Notes: generated from the sequence alone by a model not told the origin. A stretch of 43,427 bases of DNA from Reyranella sp. (GCA_019745575.1 JAIETA010000023.1:1-43427); one strand, 5' to 3'; shown: positions 15,572 through 24,660, numbered from the stretch's first letter. A program made the numbers and translations.

Positions 15572-18500
15572 CTACCAGGTGTCGATGTTGGGCCGCTTCT
15601 TGCCCACGCGAGGCGGCCGCGGTCCGGCATCGAGCAGCGCGGTCGCGATCCAGCGCCGGGAATCGGCGGGGTCGATGACCTCGTCGACCTCGAAGTAGGT
15701 GGCCGTGCTGAGCGCCTTGCCGCGAGCGTAGGCGGCGGCCACCATCTCGTCGAACAGCCGGCGCCGTTCCGCCGGATCGGCGATCGCCTCCAGCTCCTTG
15801 CGGTAGCCGAGCTTGACCGCGCCCTCCAGCCCCATGCCGCCGAACTCGCCGGTCGGCCAGCTGAGCGCGAAGGTGGGCGCATGGAACGAGCCGCCGGCCA
15901 TCGCCTGGGCGCCGAGCCCGTAGGCCTTGCGCAGCACGATGGTGCCGAACGGCACGGTGAGGTTGGCGCCGGTCACGAACAGCCGGGAGCAATGGCGGAC
16001 CAGGGCGGTCTTCTCGATCTCCGGCCCCACCATCATGCCGGGCGTGTCGCACAGGAACAGGATCGGGATGTCGAAGGCGTCGCAAAGCTGCAGGAAGCGC
16101 GCCGCCTTGTCCGAGCCGTCGCTGTCGATGGCGCCCGCGAGATGCGTCGGGTTGTTGGCGACGATGCCGAGCGGCTTGCCTTCGATGCGGGCGAAGGCCG
16201 TCACCATGCCCGGGCCGAAGGCCCGGCGCAGCTCGAGCACGGATCCCTCGTCGCACAGCGTCGAGATCACGTCGCGCACGTCGTAGACGCGCAGCCGGTT
16301 CTCCGGGATGACGCGGCGCAGCAGCCGCTGGTCGGCGGCCCGCCATTCCGGCAGGACGCCCTGGAAGTAGGACAGGTATTTCTTGGCGACGGCGACCGCC
16401 TCGGCCTCGTCCTCGACCGCGATGTCGACGGTGCCGTTGGGCACCTGCACGCTCATCGGGCCCACTTCCTCGGGCGAGAAGACGCCAAGATTTCCGCCCT
16501 CGATCATCGCCGGGCCGCCCATGCCGATCGAGGAATTCTTCGTGGCGATCACCACGTCGCAGCAGCCCAGGATGGCGGCGTTGCCGGCAAAGCAGCGGCC
16601 GGAGTTGATGCCGACCAGGGGCGCCACGCCGCTCAGGCGCCCGAAGATGTGGAAGGCCATGGTGTTGAGGCCGGCCACCGACTGGACGTCGATGTCGCCT
16701 GGCCGGCCGCCGCCGCCCTCGGTGAAGAACACCAGCGGGATGCGCTGCTTCTCCACGATCTCGAACAGCCGATCCTTCTTGTGGTGGTTGTTCTTGCCCT
16801 GGGTGCCGGCGAGCACGGTGTAGTCGTAGTGCGCGACGGCAACCCGCGACTTCTCGGCGCCGAACAGCGAGCCGTTGACCCGGCCGATGCCGGTGATCAG
16901 CCCGTCGGCGGGGGTCTTGGCGACCAGATCCTCGAGCGTGCGGCGCGTGCGCTGGCTGGCGATGGCGAAGGCGCCGTACTCGACGAAACTGCCGGGATCG
17001 ACCAGGTCGTCGAGGTTCTCCCGCGCCGTGCGCTGGTTGGTCTTGCGCCGCTGCGCCACCGCGTCGGGCCGCTTCTCGTCGAGCGTCATGGCGCGCCGCT
17101 CGAGATACTCCGCGAGATCGGGCCGGATATGGTCGAGGTCGATCTTCTCCTCGGCCGCGGTGCCCGTCACCTCGACGTCGGCCTCCTCGACGAACAGCAG
17201 CGCGTGGCCCTCGTAGATCGTCTCGCCGGCCACGACGGCGATGCGCCGGACATAGCCGCGCGCCGGGCTCCTGATCTCGTGCTGCATCTTCATGGCGTCC
17301 ATGACCAGCAGCGGCTGGCCGGCCGCAACGGCGTCGCCCTCCTTCACCGCCACGCTGACGACGGTGCCCTGCATCGGCGCCGGCACCGCCACCGTGCCCT
17401 CGGGCGCATCGTCCGCGGCCGACGGCGCGGCTGCCTCCGCCTGGCTCTTGCCGAAGGCCAGCACGGCCAGCGGATCGACGCTGTCGACGCGGGCGCCGGC
17501 CTGACGCGCGGCGGCCGGCGCCGCGGCAGCGCTCGCGAAATAGAGGCCGGTCTTCAGGGCAGCTGCCTTATCGAGCAGTTCGGCGGCACGTTCATCGACG
17601 AAGCGCGTGTGGACCTTGTCCGCCAGGAAGTCGGGATGGCCGATCAGGGCGCGCAGGAAGGCGATGTTGCTCGGCGCCCCTTCCAGGCGGAACGCCGCCA
17701 GCGCCCGCTCGGCCCGGGCCACGGCGTCGGCGAACGACGGCGTCGGCGCATGCACGATCACCTTGGCCAGCAGCGAGTCGAAATTGGGGTTGGTGCGGTA
17801 GCCGGCATAGCCGTAGGTGTCGACGCGCACGCCCGGCCCCGACGGTGGCTCGAACACCGCGAGCGTGCCGCCGCCCGGCCGGGCCGAGCCGTCGGCGGTC
17901 ATGGTCTCCATGTTGACGCGCAACTGGATGGCGTGGCCGCGCGGCGCGAGACCCGTCACGCCGGCCTCGCCCAGCGTCGCGCCGCCGGCCAGCCGCAGCT
18001 GCGCCTTCACCAGATCGACGCCCCAGACCTCCTCGGTGACGGTGTGCTCGACCTGCAGCCGGGGATTGGCTTCGATGAAGCAGAAGAAATCGGAGGCGGC
18101 ATCGTCGACCAGGAACTCGAAAGTGCCGAGGCTGCGATAGTTCACGGCCTTGGCCATCGTCACCGCCGCCGCGACGATCTTGTCGCGCATCGCGCCGGCG
18201 AGATGGGGGCTGGGCGCCAGCTCGACGATCTTCTGGCTGCGCCGCTGCAGCGTGCACTCGCGCTCGCCGAGCGCCACGATCCCGCCCGCGCCGTCGCCCA
18301 CGACCTGCACCTCGATGTGACGGGCGCGGGCGATCAGGCGCTCGGCATAAAGATCGCCGTTGCCGAAAGCAGCCTTGGCCTCGGCCGAAGCGCGCGCGAA
18401 GGCCTCGGCGATGTCGCCCTCGGCGGTCACGATGCGCATGCCGCGACCGCCGCCGCCCGCGATCGCTTTTATGACGACGCCGGACTTGGCGTGCTTGGCG

Positions 18501-18937
18501 AAGAAGGCCTTCACCCCCGCGACGTCCGTGGCGCCGTCGGTGCCGGGCAGCACCGGCGCCTTGTTCTTGCCCGCATGGGTCCGGGCCTGGGTCTTGTCGC
18601 CGAACAGGTCGAGCTGCTCGGGCGTCGGGCCGACGAAGATCAGCCCGGCGTCGGCGCAGGCCCGCGCAAAGGCCGCGTTCTCGGACAGGAAGCCGTAGCC
18701 CGGATGGATCGAGTCGCAGCCGGCCGCGCGCGCCGCGGCGATCACGCCCGCGACGTCGAGGTAGGCCGCGGCGCCGCGGCCCGCGAGCGCCTGAACCTCG
18801 TCGACCCGCCGGACATGCAGCGAGGTGGCGTCATCCTCGGAATGGACGCCGACCGTGGCGATGCCGAGTTCGGCCGCAGCCTGGGCGATGCGGATGGCGA
18901 TTTCGCCGCGATTGGCGATCAGGAGTTTGTTGAGCAT
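15572..18937 (-). CDS. Single-chain biotin-dependent acyl-CoA carboxylase (BC-BCCP-CT)
   Basis: Carboxylates an acyl-CoA using ATP, bicarbonate and biotin. All parts are in one 1121-residue chain. An N-terminal biotin carboxylase (about 1-450) has KLLIANRGEIA, the ATP-grasp Gly loop GGGGRGM (about 160-166) and EANPRLQVEHTVTE. The carrier domain has the biotinyl Lys550 in MDAMKMQHE. The acyl-CoA carboxyltransferase (about 615-1110) has VAHYDYTVLAGTQG, FFTEGGGGRPG and LCDTPGMMVGPE. Length and order fit the single-chain long-chain acyl-CoA carboxylases reported from Mycobacterium and Rhodopseudomonas. The alternatives are excluded: there is no urea-carboxylase domain and no pyruvate carboxylase HMGL-like domain. 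It starts only 29 bases from the divergent flavodoxin-like gene and is followed by the DapA-type gene. Confidence 0.93.
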   Translation of the reverse strand: MLNKLLIANRGEIAIRIAQAAAELGIATVGVHSEDDATSLHVRRVDEVQALAGRGAAAYLDVAGVIAAARAAGCDSIHPGYGFLSENAAFARACADAGLIFVGPTPEQLDLFGDKTQARTHAGKNKAPVLPGTDGATDVAGVKAFFAKHAKSGVVIKAIAGGGGRGMRIVTAEGDIAEAFARASAEAKAAFGNGDLYAERLIARARHIEVQVVGDGAGGIVALGERECTLQRRSQKIVELAPSPHLAGAMRDKIVAAAVTMAKAVNYRSLGTFEFLVDDAASDFFCFIEANPRLQVEHTVTEEVWGVDLVKAQLRLAGGATLGEAGVTGLAPRGHAIQLRVNMETMTADGSARPGGGTLAVFEPPSGPGVRVDTYGYAGYRTNPNFDSLLAKVIVHAPTPSFADAVARAERALAAFRLEGAPSNIAFLRALIGHPDFLADKVHTRFVDERAAELLDKAAALKTGLYFASAAAAPAAARQAGARVDSVDPLAVLAFGKSQAEAAAPSAADDAPEGTVAVPAPMQGTVVSVAVKEGDAVAAGQPLLVMDAMKMQHEIRSPARGYVRRIAVVAGETIYEGHALLFVEEADVEVTGTAAEEKIDLDHIRPDLAEYLERRAMTLDEKRPDAVAQRRKTNQRTARENLDDLVDPGSFVEYGAFAIASQRTRRTLEDLVAKTPADGLITGIGRVNGSLFGAEKSRVAVAHYDYTVLAGTQGKNNHHKKDRLFEIVEKQRIPLVFFTEGGGGRPGDIDVQSVAGLNTMAFHIFGRLSGVAPLVGINSGRCFAGNAAILGCCDVVIATKNSSIGMGGPAMIEGGNLGVFSPEEVGPMSVQVPNGTVDIAVEDEAEAVAVAKKYLSYFQGVLPEWRAADQRLLRRVIPENRLRVYDVRDVISTLCDEGSVLELRRAFGPGMVTAFARIEGKPLGIVANNPTHLAGAIDSDGSDKAARFLQLCDAFDIPILFLCDTPGMMVGPEIEKTALVRHCSRLFVTGANLTVPFGTIVLRKAYGLGAQAMAGGSFHAPTFALSWPTGEFGGMGLEGAVKLGYRKELEAIADPAERRRLFDEMVAAAYARGKALSTATYFEVDEVIDPADSRRWIATALLDAGPRPPRVGKKRPNIDTW

Positions 18938-18966
18938 GGTGCCGAGTATCGAGGTAAAAGCCTTTT

Positions 18967-19425
18967 ATGTCGAAGCGCCTGCTGATTGTGGCCCACGCCC
19001 CGTCGGAGAACACCCTCTCCCTGCGCACCGCCGTCGAGCGCGGTGCGCGGAGCGAAACGGGCCTCGATGTCAGGGTCGTGGCGCCGCTGCAGGCCGGACC
19101 GGACGACGTGCTGGCCGCCCAGGCCGTCATCCTGGGGACGACGGAAAACCTCGGCTACATGAGCGGCGCCCTGAAGGACTTCTTCGACCGCAGTTACAAC
19201 CCCTGCCTGGAGAAGACGCAGGGCCTGCCCTACGCGCTCTACATCCGCGCCGGCAGCGACGGCACGGGAACGCGCCGCGGCGTCGAGACCATCGTCACCG
19301 GCCTGCGCTGGCGCGCCGTGCAGGAGCCGCTGATCTGCAAGGGCGCCTGGCAGCCCGCCTTCGTCGAGCAGTGCGAGGAGCTGGGCGCCGCCATGGCGGC
19401 GGGCCTGGCGGCCGGCATCTTCTGA
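18967..19425 (+). CDS. Flavodoxin-fold/NAD(P)H-dependent oxidoreductase-like protein
   Basis: A 152-residue protein with a flavodoxin-like alpha/beta start: KRLLIVAHAPSENTLSLRTA (phosphate-binding loop region), then VILGTTENLGYMSGALKDFF, where the T-E-N-x-G-Y-M-S-G pattern is the FMN isoalloxazine loop of this family. It probably binds FMN and reduces a small substrate or supplies flavin; which is unknown. GAGG lies 12 bases before the ATG. It diverges from the carboxylase across only 29 bases and abuts the convergent SDR with no base between the stops. Confidence 0.8.
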   Translation: MSKRLLIVAHAPSENTLSLRTAVERGARSETGLDVRVVAPLQAGPDDVLAAQAVILGTTENLGYMSGALKDFFDRSYNPCLEKTQGLPYALYIRAGSDGTGTRRGVETIVTGLRWRAVQEPLICKGAWQPAFVEQCEELGAAMAAGLAAGIF

Positions 19426-20202
19426 CTAATGGGCGGTCCAGCCACCGTCGACGACGAGGCCTGCGCCCGTCATGAAGCCCGCATCATCCGAGGCCAGGAA
19501 GACGATGCCCTTGGCGATGTCGCTCGCCGTCCCCAGCCGGCCGATCGGGTGCAGGGCGAGTGTCGCCTGGCGCGCCTTCTCCGTATCGTTGGTGCCGACC
19601 TGGGCCGCGCGCATCACGAAGGTCTTCTCGCCCATGTCGGTCTCGATCAGGCCGGGATGGATCGAGTTGACGCGGACACCGTACCCCTTGCGGCCGAACT
19701 CCAGCGCGGTCGACTTGGTGAACAGCGTGACGCCGCCCTTGGTCAGCGAATAGAGCGGATCGAGCTGGCTGCCGACCAGGCCCGCGATCGAGGCCAGGTT
19801 GACGATGTTGCCCTTGGACTTCTTGAGGTGCGGCAGCGCCGCGCGCGTGCCCAGCACCACGCCGGTCAGGTTGACGGCCACGAGCCTGTGCCAGTCGTCG
19901 AGGCTCGCCTCCTCGATGCCCTTGCCGTTGAAGATGCCGGCATTGTTCACCAGCACGTCGAGCTTGCCGAACTTCGCAATCGTGGCGGCCATCGCCTCGG
20001 CCCAGCTCGCCTCGCTGGTGACGTCGAGATGCGTGTAGATCGCCGCGTCGCCAAGTTCCTTGACGGTCTGCCGGCCGCGCTCGTCGAGCACGTCACCGAT
20101 CGCCACCTTGGCACCCGCCTCGACCATGAGCTTCGCCGTCGCCGCGCCGATGCCGCGCGCCGCGCCTGACAGAAAGGCGACCTTGCCGTCCAGCCTGTTC
20201 AT
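19426..20202 (-). CDS. SDR family oxidoreductase (classical)
   Basis: Classical SDR of 258 residues: SGAARGIG for the cofactor, Asp at GDVLDE that favours NAD(H), NNAG around 87, catalytic Tyr151/Lys155 (YSLTK), HPGLIETDM after the active site and a C-terminal GAGLVVDGGWTAH. It resembles 3-alpha/20-beta-hydroxysteroid or cyclohexanol-type dehydrogenases, which often appear in degradation clusters; the true substrate is unknown. Its start, with AGGAAGCGA upstream, is divergent from the TTT operon at 20296. Its stop directly abuts the stop of the flavodoxin-like gene. Confidence 0.91.
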   Translation of the reverse strand: MNRLDGKVAFLSGAARGIGAATAKLMVEAGAKVAIGDVLDERGRQTVKELGDAAIYTHLDVTSEASWAEAMAATIAKFGKLDVLVNNAGIFNGKGIEEASLDDWHRLVAVNLTGVVLGTRAALPHLKKSKGNIVNLASIAGLVGSQLDPLYSLTKGGVTLFTKSTALEFGRKGYGVRVNSIHPGLIETDMGEKTFVMRAAQVGTNDTEKARQATLALHPIGRLGTASDIAKGIVFLASDDAGFMTGAGLVVDGGWTAH

Positions 20203-20226
20203 TCGCTTCCTCCGGTTTCTCTCGAT

Positions 20227-20254
20227 TTGCGCCCGCCCTGTTTGCAGCTATGCT
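20227..20254 (+). promoter_or_regulatory. Possible promoter of the TTT operon
   Basis: ttgcgc, a 16-base spacer and tatgct lie about 40 bases before the tctB start, inside the divergent 93-base gap. Pattern-based only. Confidence 0.35.
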
Positions 20255-20295
20255 CGCGGCAGAACAAGAAAAGAAGATAGGGAGGGCCGCCAGGC

Positions 20296-20760
20296 ATGCG
20301 CCAGGCTAGGCTGATCGCGACGGGTGCGATGCTGGCGTTCTGCCTGTTCGCGCTCTGGCAGTCCTTGCTGCTGTCGCTGACGGATCGCCTGGGCCCCGGC
20401 CCGGGCTTCTTCCCGTTCTGGCTGGCGCTGATCGGCGCGGCGCTGGCCGTGGCGCTGCTGATCACGACGTTCCGCGAACCGGCCGACCCGGCGACCGACG
20501 CCACGCCCATCCTGCCGCAAGGGCCGGGCGCTTCGCGCTGGTTCGCCATCGTCGGTGCGCTGGCGGCGGTGACCATCGCCATGGACTTCGTGGGCTTCCG
20601 CATCGCGATGCTGGTCTTCAATGCGGGCCTGGTCATCGCGCTGGGCGAGCGGCGCTGGTGGCTGATCGCCCTTTTCGCCGTGCTCGGCAGCTTCGGCGTG
20701 CACTACGTGTTCACCCACTGGCTGGACGTGCTCCTGCCGGATGGCCGGCTCGGGGTCTGA
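20296..20760 (+). CDS. tctB: TTT transporter small membrane subunit (TctB family)
   Basis: Small integral membrane protein of 154 residues with four predicted helices, as in TctB. The first starts at IATGAMLAFCLFALWQ, then GFFPFWLALIGAALAVALLI, a short soluble linker rich in Pro and Asp, FAIVGALAAVTIAMDF and a final pair around LIALFAVLGSFGVHYVF. The GPGPGFFPFWLA motif after helix 1 is the family mark. AGGGAGGGCCGCCAGGC precedes the ATG. The large subunit begins one base after its stop. Confidence 0.92.
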   Translation: MRQARLIATGAMLAFCLFALWQSLLLSLTDRLGPGPGFFPFWLALIGAALAVALLITTFREPADPATDATPILPQGPGASRWFAIVGALAAVTIAMDFVGFRIAMLVFNAGLVIALGERRWWLIALFAVLGSFGVHYVFTHWLDVLLPDGRLGV

Positions 20761-20761
20761 C

Positions 20762-22261
20762 ATGGAGGCACTCGGCCATCTGCTGGCGGGCTTCGCCGCT
20801 GCGCTCTCGGTAAAATACCTGCTGTTCGCGCTGGCCGGCTGCGTGCTCGGCACGCTGATCGGCGTGCTGCCCGGGCTGGGGCCGGCCGCCGGCACGGCGA
20901 TCCTGATTCCCCTCACCTTCAACCTCGACGCCACCGGCGCCATCATCATGTTGTGCGCCATCTACTATGGCGCGATGTATGGCGGCACGATCACCTCGGT
21001 GCTGATCAACGTGCCGGGCGAGGCGGCGTCGGTGGTGACCTGCATCGACGGCCATCAGATGGCGCGCCAGGGCCGGGCCGGCTCGGCGCTGGCCATCGCC
21101 GCCATCGGCTCCTTCGTCGGCGGCATATTCGCCACCGTGGCGCTGGTCGTCGTCGCCATGCCGCTGGCGAGCCTGGCGCTGAAGTTCGGACCGGTCGAGT
21201 TCTTCGCCCTGATGGTGGCCGGTCTCTGCCTGGTCGTCGGGCTGGCCGGAAAGAACATGCTGGCCGCGCTGCTGATGACGGTGATCGGCCTGCTGTTCGC
21301 CATGATCGGCCTCGATCCGGTGCGCGGTGCTCCGCGCTTCACCTTCGGCGTCGAGGAGTTGTTCGACGGCGTCGGCTTCGTGCCCGTCGTCATGGGCCTG
21401 TTCGGCGTCGCCGAGCTTCTGTTGGCGGCCGAGAAACGCCAGGCGCGCATGATCGAGGCCGATCTCAAGAACTGGATACCGACCAAGGAGGAGCGCCGCG
21501 CCTCGGCGGGCGCCATCGGCCGCGGCTCCGTGATCGGCTTCGTGCTCGGTCTGATCCCCGGCGTCGGTGCCATCGTACCCACCTTCATGGCCTACGTGCT
21601 GGAGAAGCGTGTCTCCAAGACGCCCGAGCGCTTCGGCAAGGGCGCCATCGAGGGCGTTGCCGCAGCCGAGACCGCCAACAACGCCTACGCCAACGGCGCC
21701 ATGGTGCCGCTGCTGGCGCTCGGCATTCCGAGCTCGCCCACCATCGCCGTCCTGATGGGCGCCTTCATCATCAACGGCCTGCAGCCCGGGCCGTTCCTGT
21801 TCCAGGAGCGGCCGGATCTGGTCTGGACCGTGATCGCCAGCTTCTTCATCGGCAACGCGCTGCTGCTGATCCTCAACCTGCCGCTGGTCGGACTGTGGGC
21901 CAAGCTGCTGAAGATTCCCTTCAGCTATCTCTGCGCCGGCGTGCTGATCTTCTGCATCATCGGCGCCTACGGCCTCAAGCAGAGCCTGTTCGACGTCTGG
22001 GTGATGCTGGGTTTCGGCATCATCGGCTACCTGCTGCGCAAGCTCGATTTCCCGATCGCGCCGGCCATCCTGGCGCTGATTCTGGGGCCGATGATGGAGA
22101 AGTCGCTGCGCACCACGCTCGAGATGTCGGGCGGCAGCTTCGCCATCTTCCTCGACCGGCCGGTGGCGCTTGCCCTGCTCGTCGTGCCCGTGATCGTGAT
22201 CGGCGCGCTCTTGCTCAAGCCGGGCACGTTCTCCAAACTTCGGGAAAGCGACGTGGACTAA
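20762..22261 (+). CDS. tctA: TTT transporter large membrane subunit (TctA family)
   Basis: Main channel subunit of a tripartite tricarboxylate-type secondary carrier, 499 residues, standard TctA length with about 12 hydrophobic segments. Two family loops are visible: GVLPGLGPAAGTAILIP near the N-terminus and GLIPGVGAIVPTFMAY near 265, reflecting the internal repeat of the fold. NNAYANGAMVPLLALGIP is the conserved stretch before the second half. The start at 20762 is one base after tctB; an earlier in-frame ATG lies inside tctB and is rejected. With the receptor that follows it forms a complete uptake system, probably for a di- or tricarboxylate, driven by an ion gradient. Confidence 0.94.
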   Translation: MEALGHLLAGFAAALSVKYLLFALAGCVLGTLIGVLPGLGPAAGTAILIPLTFNLDATGAIIMLCAIYYGAMYGGTITSVLINVPGEAASVVTCIDGHQMARQGRAGSALAIAAIGSFVGGIFATVALVVVAMPLASLALKFGPVEFFALMVAGLCLVVGLAGKNMLAALLMTVIGLLFAMIGLDPVRGAPRFTFGVEELFDGVGFVPVVMGLFGVAELLLAAEKRQARMIEADLKNWIPTKEERRASAGAIGRGSVIGFVLGLIPGVGAIVPTFMAYVLEKRVSKTPERFGKGAIEGVAAAETANNAYANGAMVPLLALGIPSSPTIAVLMGAFIINGLQPGPFLFQERPDLVWTVIASFFIGNALLLILNLPLVGLWAKLLKIPFSYLCAGVLIFCIIGAYGLKQSLFDVWVMLGFGIIGYLLRKLDFPIAPAILALILGPMMEKSLRTTLEMSGGSFAIFLDRPVALALLVVPVIVIGALLLKPGTFSKLRESDVD

Positions 22262-22288
22262 CAGACGACGTCATCTAGGGAGGGAAAA

Positions 22289-23257
22289 ATGATCATTCGC
22301 CGCCGCACGCTGTTGGCCACCACGGCCGCCGCAACCATTGCGCAACCCGCCTGGGCCCAGAACTATCCGCGCCGCCCCGTGCAGCTCATCGTCGCGTTCG
22401 CGGCCGGTGGCAGCACCGACGTCGGCGCACGCATCCTCGCGGCCGCGGCCGAGAAGGACCTCGGCCAGACGATCACCGTCGTCAACAAGGGCGGCGCCGG
22501 CGGCCAGCTCGGCTTCACCGAAATCGCCCGCGCCAAGCCCGACGGCTACACGCTGGGCTTCATCAACCTGCCCGCCGTCAACACCATCGTGCTCGATCCC
22601 GAGCGCAAGGCGGCGTTCACCATGGACAGCTTCATCCCCATCGTGAATCAGGTGCTCGATCCGGGCCTGATCTGGGTCAAGGGCGACAGCCCCTACAAGT
22701 CGCTGCAGGATCTGGTGGAGGCGGCGAAGAAGGAGCCGGGCAAGATTCGTGCTTGCACGACAGGCATCCTGAGCGACGATCACCTCGCCATCCTGATGTT
22801 GCAGGAAGCGGCCAAGATCGAGTTCCGCATCGTCCACTTCGACGGCGGCGCGCAGCAGCTTGCCGGGGTCATCGGCGGACACGTCGATGTCGCCTTCGAC
22901 AACGTCGGCAGCGTGGTCAAGCGAGTCCAGTCCGGCGAGGTTCGCGGTCTCGTCGTCACCGACGTCGAACGGTCGAAGTTCCTGCCCCAGGTGCCTTGCA
23001 CCAAGGAACTGGGCTACACGACGGTGATCTCCTCCTCAACCCGCGGCGTCGCGGCGCCAAAGGGCACGCCGGCCGAGATCGTCAAGGTGATCGAGACGGC
23101 CTTCCTGAAGGCGATCAACAGCGCCGACATGAAGGAGAAGATGGACGCCGTCGGCCTCGCGCTGAAGCCGATGGTCGGCGCCGAATACGCCAAGTACTAC
23201 GCCGACGTGCAGGCGCAGGCCAAGAAGTACACGGAGTGGGCGTTGAAGATGCGTTAG
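22289..23257 (+). CDS. TTT receptor, Bug/TctC family
   Basis: Periplasmic receptor (322 residues) paired with tctBA. A Tat-type signal MIIRRRTLLATTAAAT ends in QPAWAQN; the mature protein begins YPRRPVQLIVAFAAGGSTDV, where the family usually has VPxxPGGxxD. The ligand-loop motifs NKGGAGGQLG and KPDGYTLGFIN are present. AGGGAGGGAAAA precedes the ATG at 22289. It lies 27 bases after tctA and closes the operon; an extragenic double hairpin follows at 23355. The ligand is unknown. Confidence 0.94.
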   Translation: MIIRRRTLLATTAAATIAQPAWAQNYPRRPVQLIVAFAAGGSTDVGARILAAAAEKDLGQTITVVNKGGAGGQLGFTEIARAKPDGYTLGFINLPAVNTIVLDPERKAAFTMDSFIPIVNQVLDPGLIWVKGDSPYKSLQDLVEAAKKEPGKIRACTTGILSDDHLAILMLQEAAKIEFRIVHFDGGAQQLAGVIGGHVDVAFDNVGSVVKRVQSGEVRGLVVTDVERSKFLPQVPCTKELGYTTVISSSTRGVAAPKGTPAEIVKVIETAFLKAINSADMKEKMDAVGLALKPMVGAEYAKYYADVQAQAKKYTEWALKMR

Positions 23258-23354
23258 GGCTTTCGCAGAAAGCCATGGCGGGCGGCAGCGCCTTCACAGG
23301 CGCGAGAGCCCGCACGGTTCAGAACGAACATGAGCGCCGATAGCGTTGGCTCAT

Positions 23355-23417
23355 GACCCCTCCGCCCTCTTGAGACGAGGGCACCTCCCCTTTGCGGACT
23401 CCGCAAAGGGGAGGAGA
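23355..23417. repeat. Extragenic double-hairpin repeat, copy 2
   Basis: Same layout as 15-69: gacccctccg, hairpin gccctc/gagggc (23364-23369 and 23377-23382), cacctcccc, then a perfect 14-base inverted repeat (23384-23397 with 23401-23414) and ggggaggaga. It lies in the 167-base gap between two convergent genes and would serve as a terminator for either (inference). The rest of 23258-23424 shows nothing clear. Confidence 0.75.
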
Positions 23418-23424
23418 ATGAGGT

Positions 23425-24648
23425 CTACTTTTTCCCGAGCTGGTTAAACGCCACATCCTTGTCGACGCGGACATCGGCCGGCAGGCCGAGCACGCGCTCG
23501 GCCACGATGTTGCGCAGGATCTCGTCGGTACCGCCGGCGATGCGGAAGCCGGCGCCGCCGATCCATTGCGCCTGGAAGCCGGCCGCGTGCGGCACGTCCT
23601 CCTTCATGATGCCGGCATGGCCCATCAGCTCCATGGCGAAGGCGCCCATGTCCTGCATCTTGGGCGCCGCCACGATCTTGATGATCGACGATTCCGGCCC
23701 CGGCGTCTGGCCCTTGGACAGCGCCGTCAGCGTGCGGTAGCGCGTGAGCTTCAGCCCCTGCTGCTGGACGTACCAGTCGGCGATCTTGCCGCGGACCTGC
23801 TGGTTGCGGATCGCCGGCCCGTCCTCGAGGTCGGTGTCGCGCGCCAGTTCCATCAGCTCGTCGATGTCGAGACCGCCCGACGGCAGGCCGACCGCCAGGC
23901 GCTCGTTCATCAGCGTGGTGAGAGCGGCCTTCCAGCCCTCGCCGACCTTGCCCAGGCGCTGGCTGTCGGGAACCCGCACATCGGTGAAGAACACCTCGTT
24001 GAAATTGGCGCCGCCCGACATCTGCTTGATCGGCCGCACTTCTACTCCCGGCGACTTCATGTCGAGGAAGAACATGGTGAGGCCGGCATGCTTGGGCACG
24101 TTGGGATCGGTGCGGGTGATGATGATGCCGTAGTCGCAGTAGTGCGCGCCCGACGTCCAGACCTTCTGGCCGTTGATCACCCAGCCTTCACCGTCGCGCT
24201 CGGCCTTGGTCCGGATGCCGGCCACGTCCGAGCCGGCCGCCGGCTCGGAGAAGAGCTGGCACCACACTTCCTGGCCGTGCAGCGCGGGCTTGACGTAGCG
24301 CTTGAGCTGCTCCGGCGTGGCATAGGCCATCATGGTGGGAATGCACATGCCGAGCCCGATGTCGAAGAAGCCGAGCGGCACCAGGTAGTTGGCCTCCTCC
24401 TGCTGGTAGATCACCTGCAGGATCGGCGAGCCGCCGCGACCGCCGAATTCCTTCGGCCAGGTGATGCGCGCGTAGCCGGCCTTGGCCTTCTTGTCCTGCC
24501 ACTCCTTGGCTTTCTTCAGGAGCTCGGGGTCGTCGTTGCGCGCGCGAAGGCTCTGCCGGTCGTCGCTCTTGCGCGTGGCATTGGCGTCGAGCCAGGCGCG
24601 GACTTCCTTGCGGAAGGCGGCCTCATCTGCGGTGTCGTTGAAGTCCAT
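23425..24648 (-). CDS. Acyl-CoA dehydrogenase (second of an adjacent pair)
   Basis: FAD enzyme of 407 residues that would oxidise an acyl-CoA to the 2-enoyl-CoA. The core motif FSEPAAGSDVAGIRTKA and the INGQKVWTSGAHYCDYGIII stretch are clear. The region where many family members have Tyr-Glu-Gly reads AGGTDEILRNIVAERVLG, so the usual catalytic Glu is replaced by Gly there; another Glu or the partner subunit may serve. GGAGGAAACCACC before the ATG at 24648 overlaps the stop of the companion gene, 12 bases upstream. Co-production of two unequal acyl-CoA dehydrogenases suggests a heteromer. Confidence 0.93.
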   Translation of the reverse strand: MDFNDTADEAAFRKEVRAWLDANATRKSDDRQSLRARNDDPELLKKAKEWQDKKAKAGYARITWPKEFGGRGGSPILQVIYQQEEANYLVPLGFFDIGLGMCIPTMMAYATPEQLKRYVKPALHGQEVWCQLFSEPAAGSDVAGIRTKAERDGEGWVINGQKVWTSGAHYCDYGIIITRTDPNVPKHAGLTMFFLDMKSPGVEVRPIKQMSGGANFNEVFFTDVRVPDSQRLGKVGEGWKAALTTLMNERLAVGLPSGGLDIDELMELARDTDLEDGPAIRNQQVRGKIADWYVQQQGLKLTRYRTLTALSKGQTPGPESSIIKIVAAPKMQDMGAFAMELMGHAGIMKEDVPHAAGFQAQWIGGAGFRIAGGTDEILRNIVAERVLGLPADVRVDKDVAFNQLGKK

Positions 24649-24660
24649 GGTGGTTTCCTC

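Noticed and set aside
15572-18937. Urea carboxylase as partner of AtzF
   Set aside because: The C-terminal half is an acyl-CoA carboxyltransferase and the urea-carboxylase-specific domain is missing.
15251-18985. A 1244-residue plus-strand frame over the carboxylase
   Set aside because: Antisense shadow: the sequence is His/Gly/Asp/Arg-rich without domains, while the minus strand encodes a complete multidomain carboxylase.
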